Positions 51,972 through 64,000 of a stretch of 64,000 nucleotides of DNA are shown here, piece after piece (positions within the stretch are counted from its first letter, which is position 1; every line of letters starts with the position of its first letter). The translations under genes were made by a program, and so were the position numbers. This stretch comes from Asterella californica (Eukaryota > Streptophyta > Marchantiopsida > Marchantiales > Aytoniaceae). The stretch lies in NCBI GenBank assembly GCA_036924285.1, contig JAYKYS010000001.1, forward strand, positions 4,996,501 through 5,060,500, given 5' to 3'. Under the pieces are notes generated by a model. It saw only the letters and a list, made by a program, of their open reading frames with translations. It made no database searches and had not been told where the DNA came from.

Positions 51972-53118
51972 TCAATGGAGCCACACTTATCTTCTGATTT
52001 TCTCGGGATCCAAACCAGTGGGTAGAGAAACAGAGAAACACTAGTGGACTGAGCAGACTCGAATTAGTTTAGTTAGACTTGAATGCGCATATGACCCTTA
52101 CGAACTAGAGACGACATGGAACAGTGCTGACCAGAAAACAATCTGCTCTTGCCGACATCCAGTATCGACAGTAAGAGATAGAGTGTCATCTCGTCTCATC
52201 TTATCTCAGTTTGTAGACTTCCCTGTTAGGAATCAGGCACGAACAGGTGAGGATAGGAACGTCGAGAGTTTCACATTAGTTGCGAAGTATCATCAAGAGA
52301 AAAGATCATCTACATGTTGTAACTGAACGTCAAGAGTCTGGATCACCTCTGACTGAGATCGACATATTAGAAATAGACATACGATGCCCGCATGGTTACT
52401 TCAATTCATTCTCTGTTTCCACGCAACCTCCAGGCAGCTTCGGCACGCAATGAGCAAAATAGAGATTTCAAAGTTCAAGAAAAGATTTCTTAGTAGGTCG
52501 AAAATTACACGAAACAAAATCTAAATTCAACGGAATTCACTACGGGTAACTGTCTATGCCCGTAACCTCACCCCTCATCAGTTGTAGGAGCTTAAAAGTG
52601 AACACCTTCGCTTGTAACTTGCCCATCGTACCCAGACTTCGATACGGGCGATCACCTCACGCGAGAGAAAGGAAACACACGCCCGTCCCACTCGGGAAAG
52701 GGAATATCTGTCACGGGTGCTAGGTTTGACACACCCTATAAATACCTAGAAACAGAAGAAAGACAAGAAAACAAGCATCACAGGTTTCTCCAGAAGCATA
52801 ATAGAGGAAGTGAATCGAGGGCGCGGCCGAGGTCGAATCAAGCGCCGTGGTTTTCTCGAGCACAGGGGAGGCGGGTCGAGGGCGCGAGCGAGGTCGAACT
52901 GTATGACCAGAGCACGAATTGGTGTCTGCGGTGTCCTTCCGTACAGCGGGGCTGAAAAATCTGAATAAGGACTAAAAACTTTAACCCTGCGAAAACCCCC
53001 GGCACGTCGAACAGTGATTCTAAGCAGGAAGAGTAACGGGAAGGAGAATGCGCGTTAGAGATTTCGGTAGTTCGAGCTCGTAGTTCACTGTAATTCATTT
53101 TGAATCGTTAAGCAAGCG
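51972..53118. other. Intergenic space between divergent genes
   Basis: Separates the 5' end of the minus-strand membrane-protein gene from the 5' end of the plus-strand KRR1-like relic. A TATA-like TATAAATA lies at 52737-52744. Two 23-bp near-identical GC-rich repeats follow at 52815-52837 and 52876-52898, both starting TCGAGGGCGCG and ending AGGTCGAA. These may be promoter elements; this is inference. Confidence 0.4.
52737..52744 (+). promoter_or_regulatory. TATA-box-like element upstream of the KRR1 relic
   Basis: TATAAATA, 375 bases upstream of the KRR1-like ATG at 53119 and just before a GC-rich repeated block. Suggestive only; no transcription start is known. Confidence 0.25.
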
Positions 53119-54893
<1,775 letters not shown>

Positions 54894-55844
54894 TAAGTTA
54901 TCATCTGGTTGTGTTTTTCTTTTTACTCGTACAGGCTATAGTGGCGATACCTCTTTTCGTGGAGATCGCTCTTGCATTGTTTGCTAAACCTATCAGCCGC
55001 TCCCTTTGATAAGCACTGTTAGATCTCATGCATAACATGGCGAGTATTAACGATTCGATCCGTCTAATAAGCTTACGGCAGATTTCCAACCTTCTTTATT
55101 TCTTTCCAGGATTTTTCGTTTTCTCATGTTTTCCCGCAGTGTTTCTGATAAGGTTCAACAGTACTCTAAGTGTGCAGATCTTTACCTTCCACTTTCTTTT
55201 CGTTCATCTGGGCGGTTCCCTTTGCTACTTTGATCTTCCTGGTCTTCAGTTATTGCAGTAGCTATTTGTTTTCAAGAGTAAATGCACCATATCTCTCTGT
55301 TGTTTAGTGTTTCTTGACGACATGGATGAACTCAATGACAGAACATCTGTGTGTCCTTGCACGAAAAGGTGACGGATTGAAGCTAGAGCTTATTTGGGTA
55401 CAGTAAGGTACTCCCTTGCTTTTGATTTTGATAATCGGTACAGTAGATCGTGGAACTTTCGATTTCATCCTGAAACTAATCGTTGTCATCCGGATTGAGA
55501 ATAAAATATTTTTGTATGTCGATTTGAGTACGTCCGTTAAACGCCCGGAGTGCCTTTTCGCGAGTTAGTTTTCGGAAAGCGAAAAAGTTTACCGTTAATA
55601 TGCACATGCATCCGAAGTGTACTTTGGGCAAACAGAAGGAAGAGGTCTTAATACACAGAATGCTTCTGATGATAGAACCTTCATTCCAGAATCTTTGAAG
55701 TTAGGGCTCAAAATCAAAGCTGTCTACTAGTTTTAATTTTATCAGTGACTTCGAAACCAATTGTTTAGCACACTTTATGATTTACTTCCTTTCATATCAT
55801 TATTAACCTCTTCCAAGTTCGGAAGAGGGAATATGCAAGGGTAT

Positions 55845-55893
55845 TTAGTTTATCACTTAACCTTTCTTGGAAGAAGGGTTAGTGATAAATTAA
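55845..55893. repeat. Imperfect foldback, ~23-bp stem
   Basis: Left arm 55845-55868 and right arm 55871-55893 pair with one bulge and two wobble-compatible mismatches and almost no loop. The right arm shares 21 identical bases with 46332-46352, so the unit is dispersed and MITE-like. Confidence 0.65.
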
Positions 55894-56103
55894 AATTAGT
55901 ATATAAACTATTTTTTGACAAGATTGCAACCGGCTCAATATCTTTCCCCACGGATTTGTACAGTGAATTTCGTTTTCTCTTATCAGAAGTGAATTTTATC
56001 TTTCTCTTAACGTGTAAGGGTTATAAAAATTTATTTTAATAAATTATTATAAAAATTAAATTAATTTATAATTATTATATGTTAACTAGTCCAGGAGCAA
56101 ACT

Positions 56104-56269
56104 CATGCAAAGAGAACCTTTAAGTGGAAAGCGGGCTGATGCGTTCTTGAGGATATAAGTTCGAGGTATCAATTGTCAAACCGCATCATGCGAAGAGAAC
56201 CCTTAAGTGGAGAGCGGGTTGATGCGTTCTTGAGGGTATAAATTTGAGATATTAATTGGTAAATTGCAT
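56104..56269. repeat. 83-bp tandem duplication, two copies
   Basis: Copies at 56104-56186 and 56187-56269 share the frame CATGC(A/G)AAGAGAACC and TGATGCGTTCTTGAGG. They differ mainly by A/G and C/T transitions. Confidence 0.85.
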
Positions 56270-57792
56270 CGTTTTCAAAAGACATTAATTAATGTTTTAA
56301 TTTTTTTGTCAGAAAATTAGAATATTAATTAATACACACCCATGTGTACATAGATGAATATCTTCTCTTATATAGTTGTTGCAGCGCGTCAAAATCTACG
56401 TTCGTTATGGTTTTTTTTTGAAAGATTCAGTATATATTTCTGTAATTAATCTTTAATATATAGATATAAATATATTTTTACTTATAAAATATTTAATATT
56501 TTTCATTAACGTTTTTAGAATTCTCATTAACATCTCTATTGCATCCTCACTGTTGTCTCCAGTCCTTGAGGATTTTTCAGTTATTTTCACTTTTGTCTTT
56601 ATCCTTCGTAACGCCAAAAGTGTAGTTTGGATGCATATATATTTATTCACTTCAACACCAACTGTTTAGTATTGGTACAGACTGTAGAGATGAAGAAATA
56701 TTGTTTTCTTGCTTATACATGCCCACCGGAAGTTTAAAGGTAAGTTAGTCAACCCTTGCGCCTTGGAGGTAAACTTTGTCAACCGTTCTTCTTCGAGAAG
56801 GTTAGCGATCAATATCATTAAACTTCTCGTATGAGTATAAAAGCATGAAAAAATAATTTAATATTTTCCTCGCTATGTACTTCGAGCTCGAGAAAATGAT
56901 TCTGTTTTATTCCAAGAAATTTTGAAATTTTCATTTTAACATTTCTCTATCGATGCTACGCAATTTGTTTTGAGATGACTCACAAGTGAAGAACTTTAAT
57001 TCAATTCTGTATTTCACAAATTCCGTCTTCATCAGAAGATGAAATTTATAATATACAGAATTGAATAATAAATTATCAAAACTATATTCTGCATAACGAT
57101 AAAATTTGTCGAGTACTCTGAAGCATATTTGCGAAAAAAGGTGCGAGAAAAGGTGCTCGAGGTCACCAAGAGTACTTGTATACATATCGGGGGTTTAACA
57201 TAGTATCGTTATTAATTTTGAGCATAAACTTCCCTCAACTACTGGAGTCAAATAACCATCATAATACAAACAACAACTGAATCATCAACGTCTGGTCTCG
57301 TCCAAATAAGTGTCTTTGTCTTTGAGCAATTTGTCTTCCCTCAAATCGGCACTTCTCTCATACCTCTAAAGATTATTCGCAGTCTGCAGGATTTTACGCT
57401 TAGACTTCAACCACGTTCGCACGGGTGTCGTGTTAATTTTTAATATACTAATATACTAATTTTTATACTGTCATATATATTTTATACTGTCATATATAAA
57501 CAAACGTGTAATTACTCAATTGTGATAAATATTTTATTAAAGTTTTTGTATATTTTAGAATTCCAAGACTCTAGTGAAATCATACGCATAATTAGTGTTA
57601 AGAAAAAATATCAACATAGTAATAAGAAAAGTGAAAACCCATTTCAACTTCTTTTTGGTGGCATGTTCTATCAGAAAGAGTTGATTTACTTCTTTGCATT
57701 CATTGCTTAGTTAAAGAGCTACTTCTAGACCTTTAGTTGTTTGGTTTATAACATTACTTTTTATAATAAAATTTAAATGATAAATTAAACCT

Positions 57793-57834
57793 TTGCATAT
57801 TTACCTCCTCCCATCAAAAGAGGTGAGTATGCAA
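57793..57834. repeat. Small inverted repeat, 15-bp arms
   Basis: TTGCATATTTACCTC (57793-57807) pairs with GAGGTGAGTATGCAA (57820-57834), with two wobble-compatible mismatches. The right arm resembles sequence next to the foldback at 55.8 kb (GAGGGAATATGCAA). Confidence 0.6.
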
Positions 57835-57951
57835 GGAAGTTAGTGTTTATAAGGGGTTTTAGGTTTGTCATTCAACGAGACAGAGAGGTGTTACAGAGAT
57901 ATATCCTCATAAGTCATTCAGCTTGATTTTTATTGCTTGAGGAAGCTAACC

Positions 57952-57953
57952 TC

Positions 57954-57984
<31 letters not shown>
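57952..57984. repeat. (CT)n(TA)n microsatellite
   Basis: A CT run passes directly into a TA run. Simple-sequence repeat without further meaning. Confidence 0.85.
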
Positions 57985-58235
57985 ACTTTTATATTAGGAA
58001 TAAATCCCTTTTGTACTACCAAAATCTATATGAATAAATATATACTTAAACAACTTTTAAGATACACTCCGCATTAATTATAAAACTGCAAAACTAACCG
58101 TTACTAGATCAATGTGTTTTGAAGCGTTTTCTCTTCAGATCAAATGAAAAACCAACTTACAGAAAATATAATTTATATAATAAGAAAAGACAAATAAATA
58201 TTGTGAACCGCCGCATGTCTAGGTTGGGTAGGACG

Positions 58236-58330
58236 GCTTACCTCCTGTGGAATTAACCACATCACCTTGCATAGTTTCTTGTCGCAATGATTAAGCAAAC
58301 CAATGCTTTCAACCACTCAGCCATACCTAC
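58236..58330 (-). pseudogene. tRNA-Ser(GCU)-like sequence of mitochondrial type
   Basis: Read on the minus strand from 58330: GTAGGTATGGCTGAGTGG contains the A box and D-arm of a serine tRNA. Next comes GCATTGGTTTGCTTAATC with a GCT anticodon in a TTTGCTTAA loop, a long variable region, then GGTTAATTCCA, a damaged B box (GGTTCRANTCC expected). The D-arm and anticodon region closely resemble plant mitochondrial trnS-GCU as I remember it. The 3' acceptor strand does not pair with the 5' end, and no CCA is seen. I read it as a decayed organelle-derived insertion. A short 5'-to-3' similarity by chance is possible but unlikely over 40 bases. Confidence 0.5.
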
Positions 58331-59647
58331 TTCCGTCATCTATCACAAGTGATGCATATGATTCTACAATAGACATCACACGTAATTATAAAGCTTTCAA
58401 AGCTAAAAATAATTATCATAAATCTATTTCTAAACTTCTAATGTGAATTTTCTCCTGGTATACTTTAAAGAGAATATCATTTTTTAGAGCAGAACAAAAT
58501 ATCCCCTGTTTAGGGCTACTAGACAATATCATAAGACTTTAGCACACCCCAGTTCAAATAAGCATGAGTAAAACTTATACTCTAACTAGTCAAGATTATG
58601 TAAATCTGTTAGATTGACGGATTTAACTAATGCATATTTCATCTACAACAAAGTTATTATCCGTGAAAACAATATGATGTACACGTATTGGAGCAGGATC
58701 ACAATTATGAGTACACAAAATGTCAAACTTGTCTCTAGTCCGATATGATTTCCCATGAACCTGTCTTCTAGTGCTTTCTAACTTCTGTTCACTGCAACCA
58801 GCAAGTATGAAGGTCAATAAAGTAGTTGGTTGCTATGTTTATCAATAAATCTAGAATTTAACTACCCAACGTTAGTAACACAACATATTATCTACGGTGA
58901 TAACAAGAAACAATTTCTTCAGTTAAGCAGTTAGCGTAAAAGAACGAGAATCTTGTCGATCTTTAGTGAGTGAAGAATTGCTCAGCCACTACAAGTCACT
59001 CCATACTTAAAGTGCTCAAAAACTTCATAATACGGGCCCATTACCTCGTATGTCGCGTGATAATTGGTTGCGGAATGACAAGAAAGTTTGGACATACCAA
59101 GAGAGAGCTTAATTATATAACAAAATTTCAACGCTGATTTTACATACAACGTGACAGTATTTCGTCTTTGTAAACCGTTTCGAAAGCACGCATGGAAGTG
59201 GACCACTGATCTCCAGTTCACTACCGTTCAATACGATTCAATACACAAAGCGAAACAGTTGACGTCCGAAGCAGAAATCTGCGAAAACGTGTCTTATGAT
59301 CTGGTTCGAAGTAAAAGTTTGAGACCCGATCCTCCTTCAAGTGGTTAAGAGTAACCAGGATTCAAGCCAATTAATATCGCTCGGTTCACGGTCTTACTCG
59401 GTCGTCAGGAACAAGAAGAAACGAACGAATTGCGTTGGCTCATACCCATGCATGTACTCGTGTGCAATTAAGTTCTATTAACTTCCCTAGAGTTCATGTA
59501 TAGAAACTTCGCCATTTTTAGTAGAGCCCCTGAAGGCTAGAACAAGAGGTTGTTAATGTGGGGTAAGTTCTCCAGTACATTTCATCTCAAAACCGCATAT
59601 TTCCTACTAAGTCCTCGGTAGATGTTTCAATGGACTTATCTGGTGCG
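58331..59647. other. Intergenic, no gene seen
   Basis: AT-rich in its first half. Only short frames without recognisable domains. It ends at the stop codon of the minus-strand BCP1 gene. I could not tell whether further mitochondrial-type sequence flanks the tRNA-like element. Confidence 0.4.
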
Positions 59648-61571
59648 TCACTCATCACCATCATCAAGTAATCTCTTCACTGCATCCCTGAAAGCGCCCA
59701 TGCGTTTTGCTTGAAAGCCCATAACTAGTCGGAGTTGCTTTACGTTCCTCGTCTGCAAATGGGGAGACAAGCTCAGTCCATTTCCTATACAAATTGTCAT
59801 GTACACTCAGCACGAGGCAGAAGACTCAGGTTTAGACCAAAACGGGGACAGGAAACTTGAAGATACGGAAGTCCTCATACCTCGTGGGTAGCTAACGCCT
59901 CTGCCTTCACCGGAAAGCTGAACGACCATGTACATAACTGAATCATACAAAAGTTAAAACCCACTTCCGGTATGGTTCGACCGCTTTGCTTTCATAGTCA
60001 CACAGAGAGCTCCAAGTTGAAATTCACTCCAAGTTTGTCAACAAATTATAGAGGACTCTGCTGACTGTAACGACAGAGGAGATAAAAGATAGGTCCTGCA
60101 CAAATGGCTAAGGAAGGAAATAGAAGATAACGCACCTGATGGAAAACCTCGTCTTCAGGTTTAACAAATATGAATTCATCTTCCTCCACAGGAGCTCCGT
60201 TTTGCTTCTGGACAAAAATCGAATCCAAGATCATCTTGTAAACCACATGACGCAGCAACATTCAATGCAGCGCATTGCCATTCAACAAGATGTTCCAGGA
60301 GGTCAACCGACTCGTCTACATCTCGAACAACTCCCAAGGAAACGACTTTCGAATGGAAAACGAATTCCAGGTTCCAGTACCACATAATACTAACCTTCAA
60401 ATGCTTGTCATTCTTTGACTTTCTCCTTTTGGGATGCTCTACGAACACCCTAGTCACGATGAGATAGTCCTTGAACTTGAAATAGTCCTGAAGCTCTTTA
60501 GTTGGCTATGATACACAACCAGGATGAGGATTCATCAGACCCTACTTACGCGAGGTGGAACTGCAAGTTAGCAGTGACTTTTTAGTTCATCCTCATCACT
60601 CGCAACGGTGGCCGTACATCACACAGTTGAAAGGTGAAAACGGGATCGAAATCCCCACCTCATCTTCAGTAGCCCACATAACCTCATCAAGAAGGCTATT
60701 ATACAGAGGAGGTACAAGATCGATAGGAATGTTCACGAGCCGCTCACTGACTATCAACCCGACATCCTTCGCTTGTTTCTTCCACATCGTTTCAAGTCTT
60801 TCTCTCCCTGACCTCCCATCGCAATTCTTCAAAAGATACTCGTAGATATCTTTCATGCACAGGGACTCCTGATTTGACCGGGAAAAGAAGACAGTCAGAC
60901 TCAGTCAAGTGACCTTGCGTTACTTTGAGCTACATTACAAACACATACACATGTAGCAAACTAATTGCTTGCTGGAAATCTCCCAAGTGACGCACGTAAA
61001 ATCATCGTCAGGTAAGACTTTGATACCTTACTTTGTACCTTGCCAAGTTCAGAGCTGTCAAAATCCCAACCGGATTGTCATCACTAGAGGTTTTCAAGAC
61101 GGTTCCCACAGTAGTTTGGGCTAAACAGATATCCACGAATCCGCTGATGTCCCATTGTATATCTTCCAAGTAGCCATTTAACAAAGCTTTTACTCCACGA
61201 AAATCAGTGGGCTTCGGATCGAAAAACTCAAAGTCAACGTTCACAATTCCTTCCTGTACATCGAATCAAATCCGCCTTCAGAAGCTGAATTACATTCACA
61301 TACTATGACGCTTTCGTACAGTAACACTTTATCCCATGCTAACGCTAACTTTCACTTTCCAAATCAACCCTTGAAAACTGAGGCCAAGAACAAGTCCTAT
61401 GTACCGAACCTCATCAGAAGTACCCGAAGAAGAAGAGGAAGAATCGCCCTCTGACTCGCTCACATCAGATCCCGAGCTAGAGTCGGATTCTGAAGGGGCC
61501 TCGCTCGACCCGGATGGAGATGAGGGAACGGCCACAGGAGACGCCTGTCGAGCCTTGCGCTTGGCCATCAC
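59648..61571 (-). CDS. BCP1: BCP1/BCCIP family protein, intact seven-exon gene
   Basis: BCP1 (BCCIP in animals) is a nuclear protein; the yeast homologue chaperones ribosomal protein uL14 and supports nuclear export, and the human one binds BRCA2 and p21. Exons on the minus strand: 61571-61410, 61253-61032, 60868-60659, 60496-60395, 60207-60136, 59937-59881 and 59752-59648 (TGA). All are flanked by GT and AG, and all junctions keep phase 0, giving 309 residues, close to the usual length. The N-terminus is a basic start (MMAKRKARQ) and a Ser/Glu/Asp-rich acidic tract. The conserved part has VNVDFEFFDPKPTDFRGVK, VGTVLKTSSDDNPVGILTAL, SERLVNIPIDLVPPLYNSLL, EEDEFIF and CTWSFSFPVKAEALATHE. No stop or frameshift was seen. 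The first of two adjacent ATG codons is taken as the start. Probably functional. Confidence 0.92.
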
Positions 61572-64000
61572 TCAAGTAGGACAGATGGCCCTTTCCCTAC
61601 AAAGCAGGGACTCCCGAAACCTAACAGGAGACTATTGCTCCAGTATGATCAAAGTATCCCTGGCAATTGTATTCCAAACTTGAAGGAGGAAAGATCCTTA
61701 GTCTGTATCTATGCAGCGAGCGAAAGTAAGGTTGAGTTCTCTACATGTGACACGCTTGCTGTATAATTCAGAAAAATGCACAAAGAACTTCACCTACATC
61801 AATCTATCGAGCGAAGGAATGAACGAGTCTCATCAAACACAGAATTATTTCTTCTGATGCGACTACAGTAGCTTCGGCTTGGATTGCCACTCTCTTTGCC
61901 TCTCCTCTTCTCTCAAAGACTGGACTTTGTACTTTACGTGTCTCCACGCCCTTCCCTCAGCCTAGAAGTTCACGGATCCCGATGCATTTCGTGCAGTTTG
62001 AAACAAACACTCCGTTGGTTCGCTTCCAACTTAGTAACCGGCAAATCTTCACTTCGAATACAGACATCTCACACCCTCGACAGAGTAGAGCACACGAGCG
62101 GAGTTCACAGTCTTAGGAAGTGAGATTCACAATGTGGGAGAATCTTTCCTCTTCATGACGAGCTTTATGACTACGTTCCGGTTCTTGTCGGAACTTGGAA
62201 ATGACGTTTATTATCGCGATTGTAGACACGAGTTTAGATTTCGATGTTATATACATTGAATCTTTTTTATAGTCACGCACTTTGTGAATCTTTATGACTT
62301 GATATTTTGTGACTGTAAACTTATAACCATAATAAGCATGCTCGGAAACTTTTGCTCTCGTTATGTGGCAACAAATATAAATGTTATATAGAAATTCTAG
62401 ACTAAGCTATCAAAAATATTAAATCTTTTTGTAAATATTAAACGGTGGTTGGACTTACAGTCACAGAACGTACACAGATAACCCATAAACTGAAAGCATA
62501 GTGGTCTTGAAATGTTGACAAATAGCGTATTTTTAATGGATTTTTATGACATAACATGCATTTCAACTATTAGAGGAAAATAGATGACACTCATGTAAGG
62601 ACTGGAGCTCTTAAACCACCACATGAAGTTGATGATTATTTTAACTGTCATCATTATTACGCTATGTTTTTATAAGTTGTATTTGATACTAATGGTATGC
62701 TTTTAGGTTTTTTTGGACTTCCAAGTGTCACTAAGGATTATACAGTATTATGTTTGGTCACAATTCATTTAGAAAGTCCAAGACAATGAAATATAGATGA
62801 ACAGATTATTTCAATCACTTGTTGGATCTTTATATCCTCAGAGATTCGGATATATGCACAGATGGTTAATAATATCTTATAACATCATTCACTCCTCTCT
62901 CTATCCTCTAAATTCCAGATACTACACAAAGAGGTATGTGGTAGGCAAACTTGTGATAGAACAAGCGATTAGAAACTTAAATTTTCTGATCGCTTGTTCT
63001 ATCACAAGTATGCAAATGGATGACATGTATTCTACATGCGTGTTGCGTTCTTTACAACATGTTGAGCATAATGTGCATGATGAATACTAGGTGGGTGTTG
63101 AACATCATGTGTAATCTCGTTCTCTTTAAGTAAGAGGAGTGAATAATATGCGGATATGTGGCTCAAACAACAATGTTCGTTGCGCATTTGCTGAATCTCT
63201 AGTGCTATCAAGCAAACAAAATTTCTCAAAATTTGTTTGTTTTGTGTGTTATTCAATTATCTTTTTCCAGTCCATATATAATCTTTGTAATTTTTGCAAC
63301 ATTACCTAAAAGCTGTAAAAGAGGAGCAGCTGCAAGGACTATGATGTGGTTCAAATCCTCATTTAGTCGAATAGTAAATGTGTTTCAAATTTCAACATAT
63401 AGTACTCTTATCTCTTAATGAAAAATGTTCTCAAATTCTACTTTCTGATCGATTCTAGTACTAATTTTTTGAACTTTCTTTCTGCGTTTTCAGCTGGAGT
63501 TGAAGACTACGTATTTTAAGCTGGTCTGGAATCACAAATATTCATCCGGTTACTGGAAATCATTCTCTAGAAGCCAGAGAACATGAGACTGATGACATAT
63601 TTCTCTGACTGTGGAAGGTGCTCGGGACACCTATCGAACTCAAGTATATAGTATATATACTGACACAGATCTCACAATGAGAGTGAAGGTCGACGCTAGA
63701 AATAAACCACATTTCTGATATTGCATTATAATATATGAAAATAGTTTATGCTTCATCGAAAGTATCTTACTTGAAGTGACAAAAATCACTTCAAGTAATT
63801 CCTTGGTGAGAGCTATCGTATAAACCACCCCAAAAGTACAAGAAAGTGATCAAAGCGGCTCGAAATAAGATTTATGCAATTAATTCGCCCTCGTTTTCTT
63901 GAGCCAGGGGCTCCTTTCCACCAAACTCCACGCGTTTGGCGGAATGGATATGTGATCGAGCGATGGAGATCACTTGCTTTCTGTAATGGATGTGGTAGAT
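61572..64000. other. Intergenic, AT-rich, with one long hairpin
   Basis: Upstream of BCP1 and to the end of the window. No gene recognised. The first 600 bases have ordinary composition and could hold the BCP1 promoter and leader; from about 62.2 kb the sequence is AT-rich. The hairpin at 62949-63009 is listed separately. Confidence 0.4.
62949..63009. repeat. Near-perfect 27-bp hairpin with 7-base loop
   Basis: Left arm 62949-62975 and right arm 62983-63009 are reverse complements except for one position that would be a G-U pair in RNA; the loop is CTTAAAT. After one mismatch, three more outer bases also pair. The arms begin ACTTGTGATAGAAC. Confidence 0.95.

Overview
This is a gene-poor stretch of a eukaryotic nuclear genome, almost certainly a land plant or close green relative. 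Genes are split by many short GT-AG introns. The retroelements are plant types: an L1-type LINE with a CCHC ORF1 and a zf-RVT tail, a Copia element and a Gypsy-like gag. A TTLL9-type tubulin ligase, a family tied to cilia and flagella, points to a lineage with motile sperm such as a bryophyte, lycophyte, fern or streptophyte alga. The mix of moderate G+C and AT-rich blocks would suit a liverwort, but the species is inference only.

Layout. 1-4.2 kb: decayed, unrecognised sequence. 4.2-10.9 kb: a full-length LINE with a 10-bp target-site duplication, ORF1 open and ORF2 broken. 11.2 kb: an orphan ankyrin exon. 13.2-16 kb: small tandem duplications. 17.1-19.7 kb: a decayed PIF/Harbinger DNA transposon with both of its genes. 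22.5 kb: an unassigned exon-like block. 23.7-28.0 kb: a TTLL9-like gene with eleven phase-consistent exons; its first exon was not found. 29.8-32.5 kb: an AT-rich relic of a Helentron (Pif1-type helicase followed by an endonuclease domain). 32.5-37.3 kb: two copies of a 440-bp repeat, a 157-bp tandem array and a Gypsy-like gag relic. 37.3-42.4 kb: a scrambled Copia element whose integrase is split by an internal inversion and whose pre-integrase region carries a GC-rich, hairpin-dense insertion. 42.4-47.5 kb: AT-rich intergenic DNA. 47.5-52.0 kb: an unrecognised multi-exon gene for a secreted-type, single-pass membrane protein. 53.1-54.9 kb: a decayed, intron-bearing KRR1 copy. 54.9-59.6 kb: AT-rich DNA with foldbacks and a mitochondrial-type tRNA-Ser-like sequence. 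59.6-61.6 kb: an apparently intact seven-exon BCP1/BCCIP gene. 61.6-64 kb: AT-rich DNA with a long near-perfect hairpin.

There is no operon-like organisation. Conserved cellular genes sit as islands in transposon debris. Two of them, KRR1 and BCP1, belong to ribosome-biogenesis families, but this copy of KRR1 is broken while BCP1 is open throughout. All coordinates of spliced exons were worked out by hand from reading-frame continuity, splice-site dinucleotides and family resemblance; no alignment or expression data were available.
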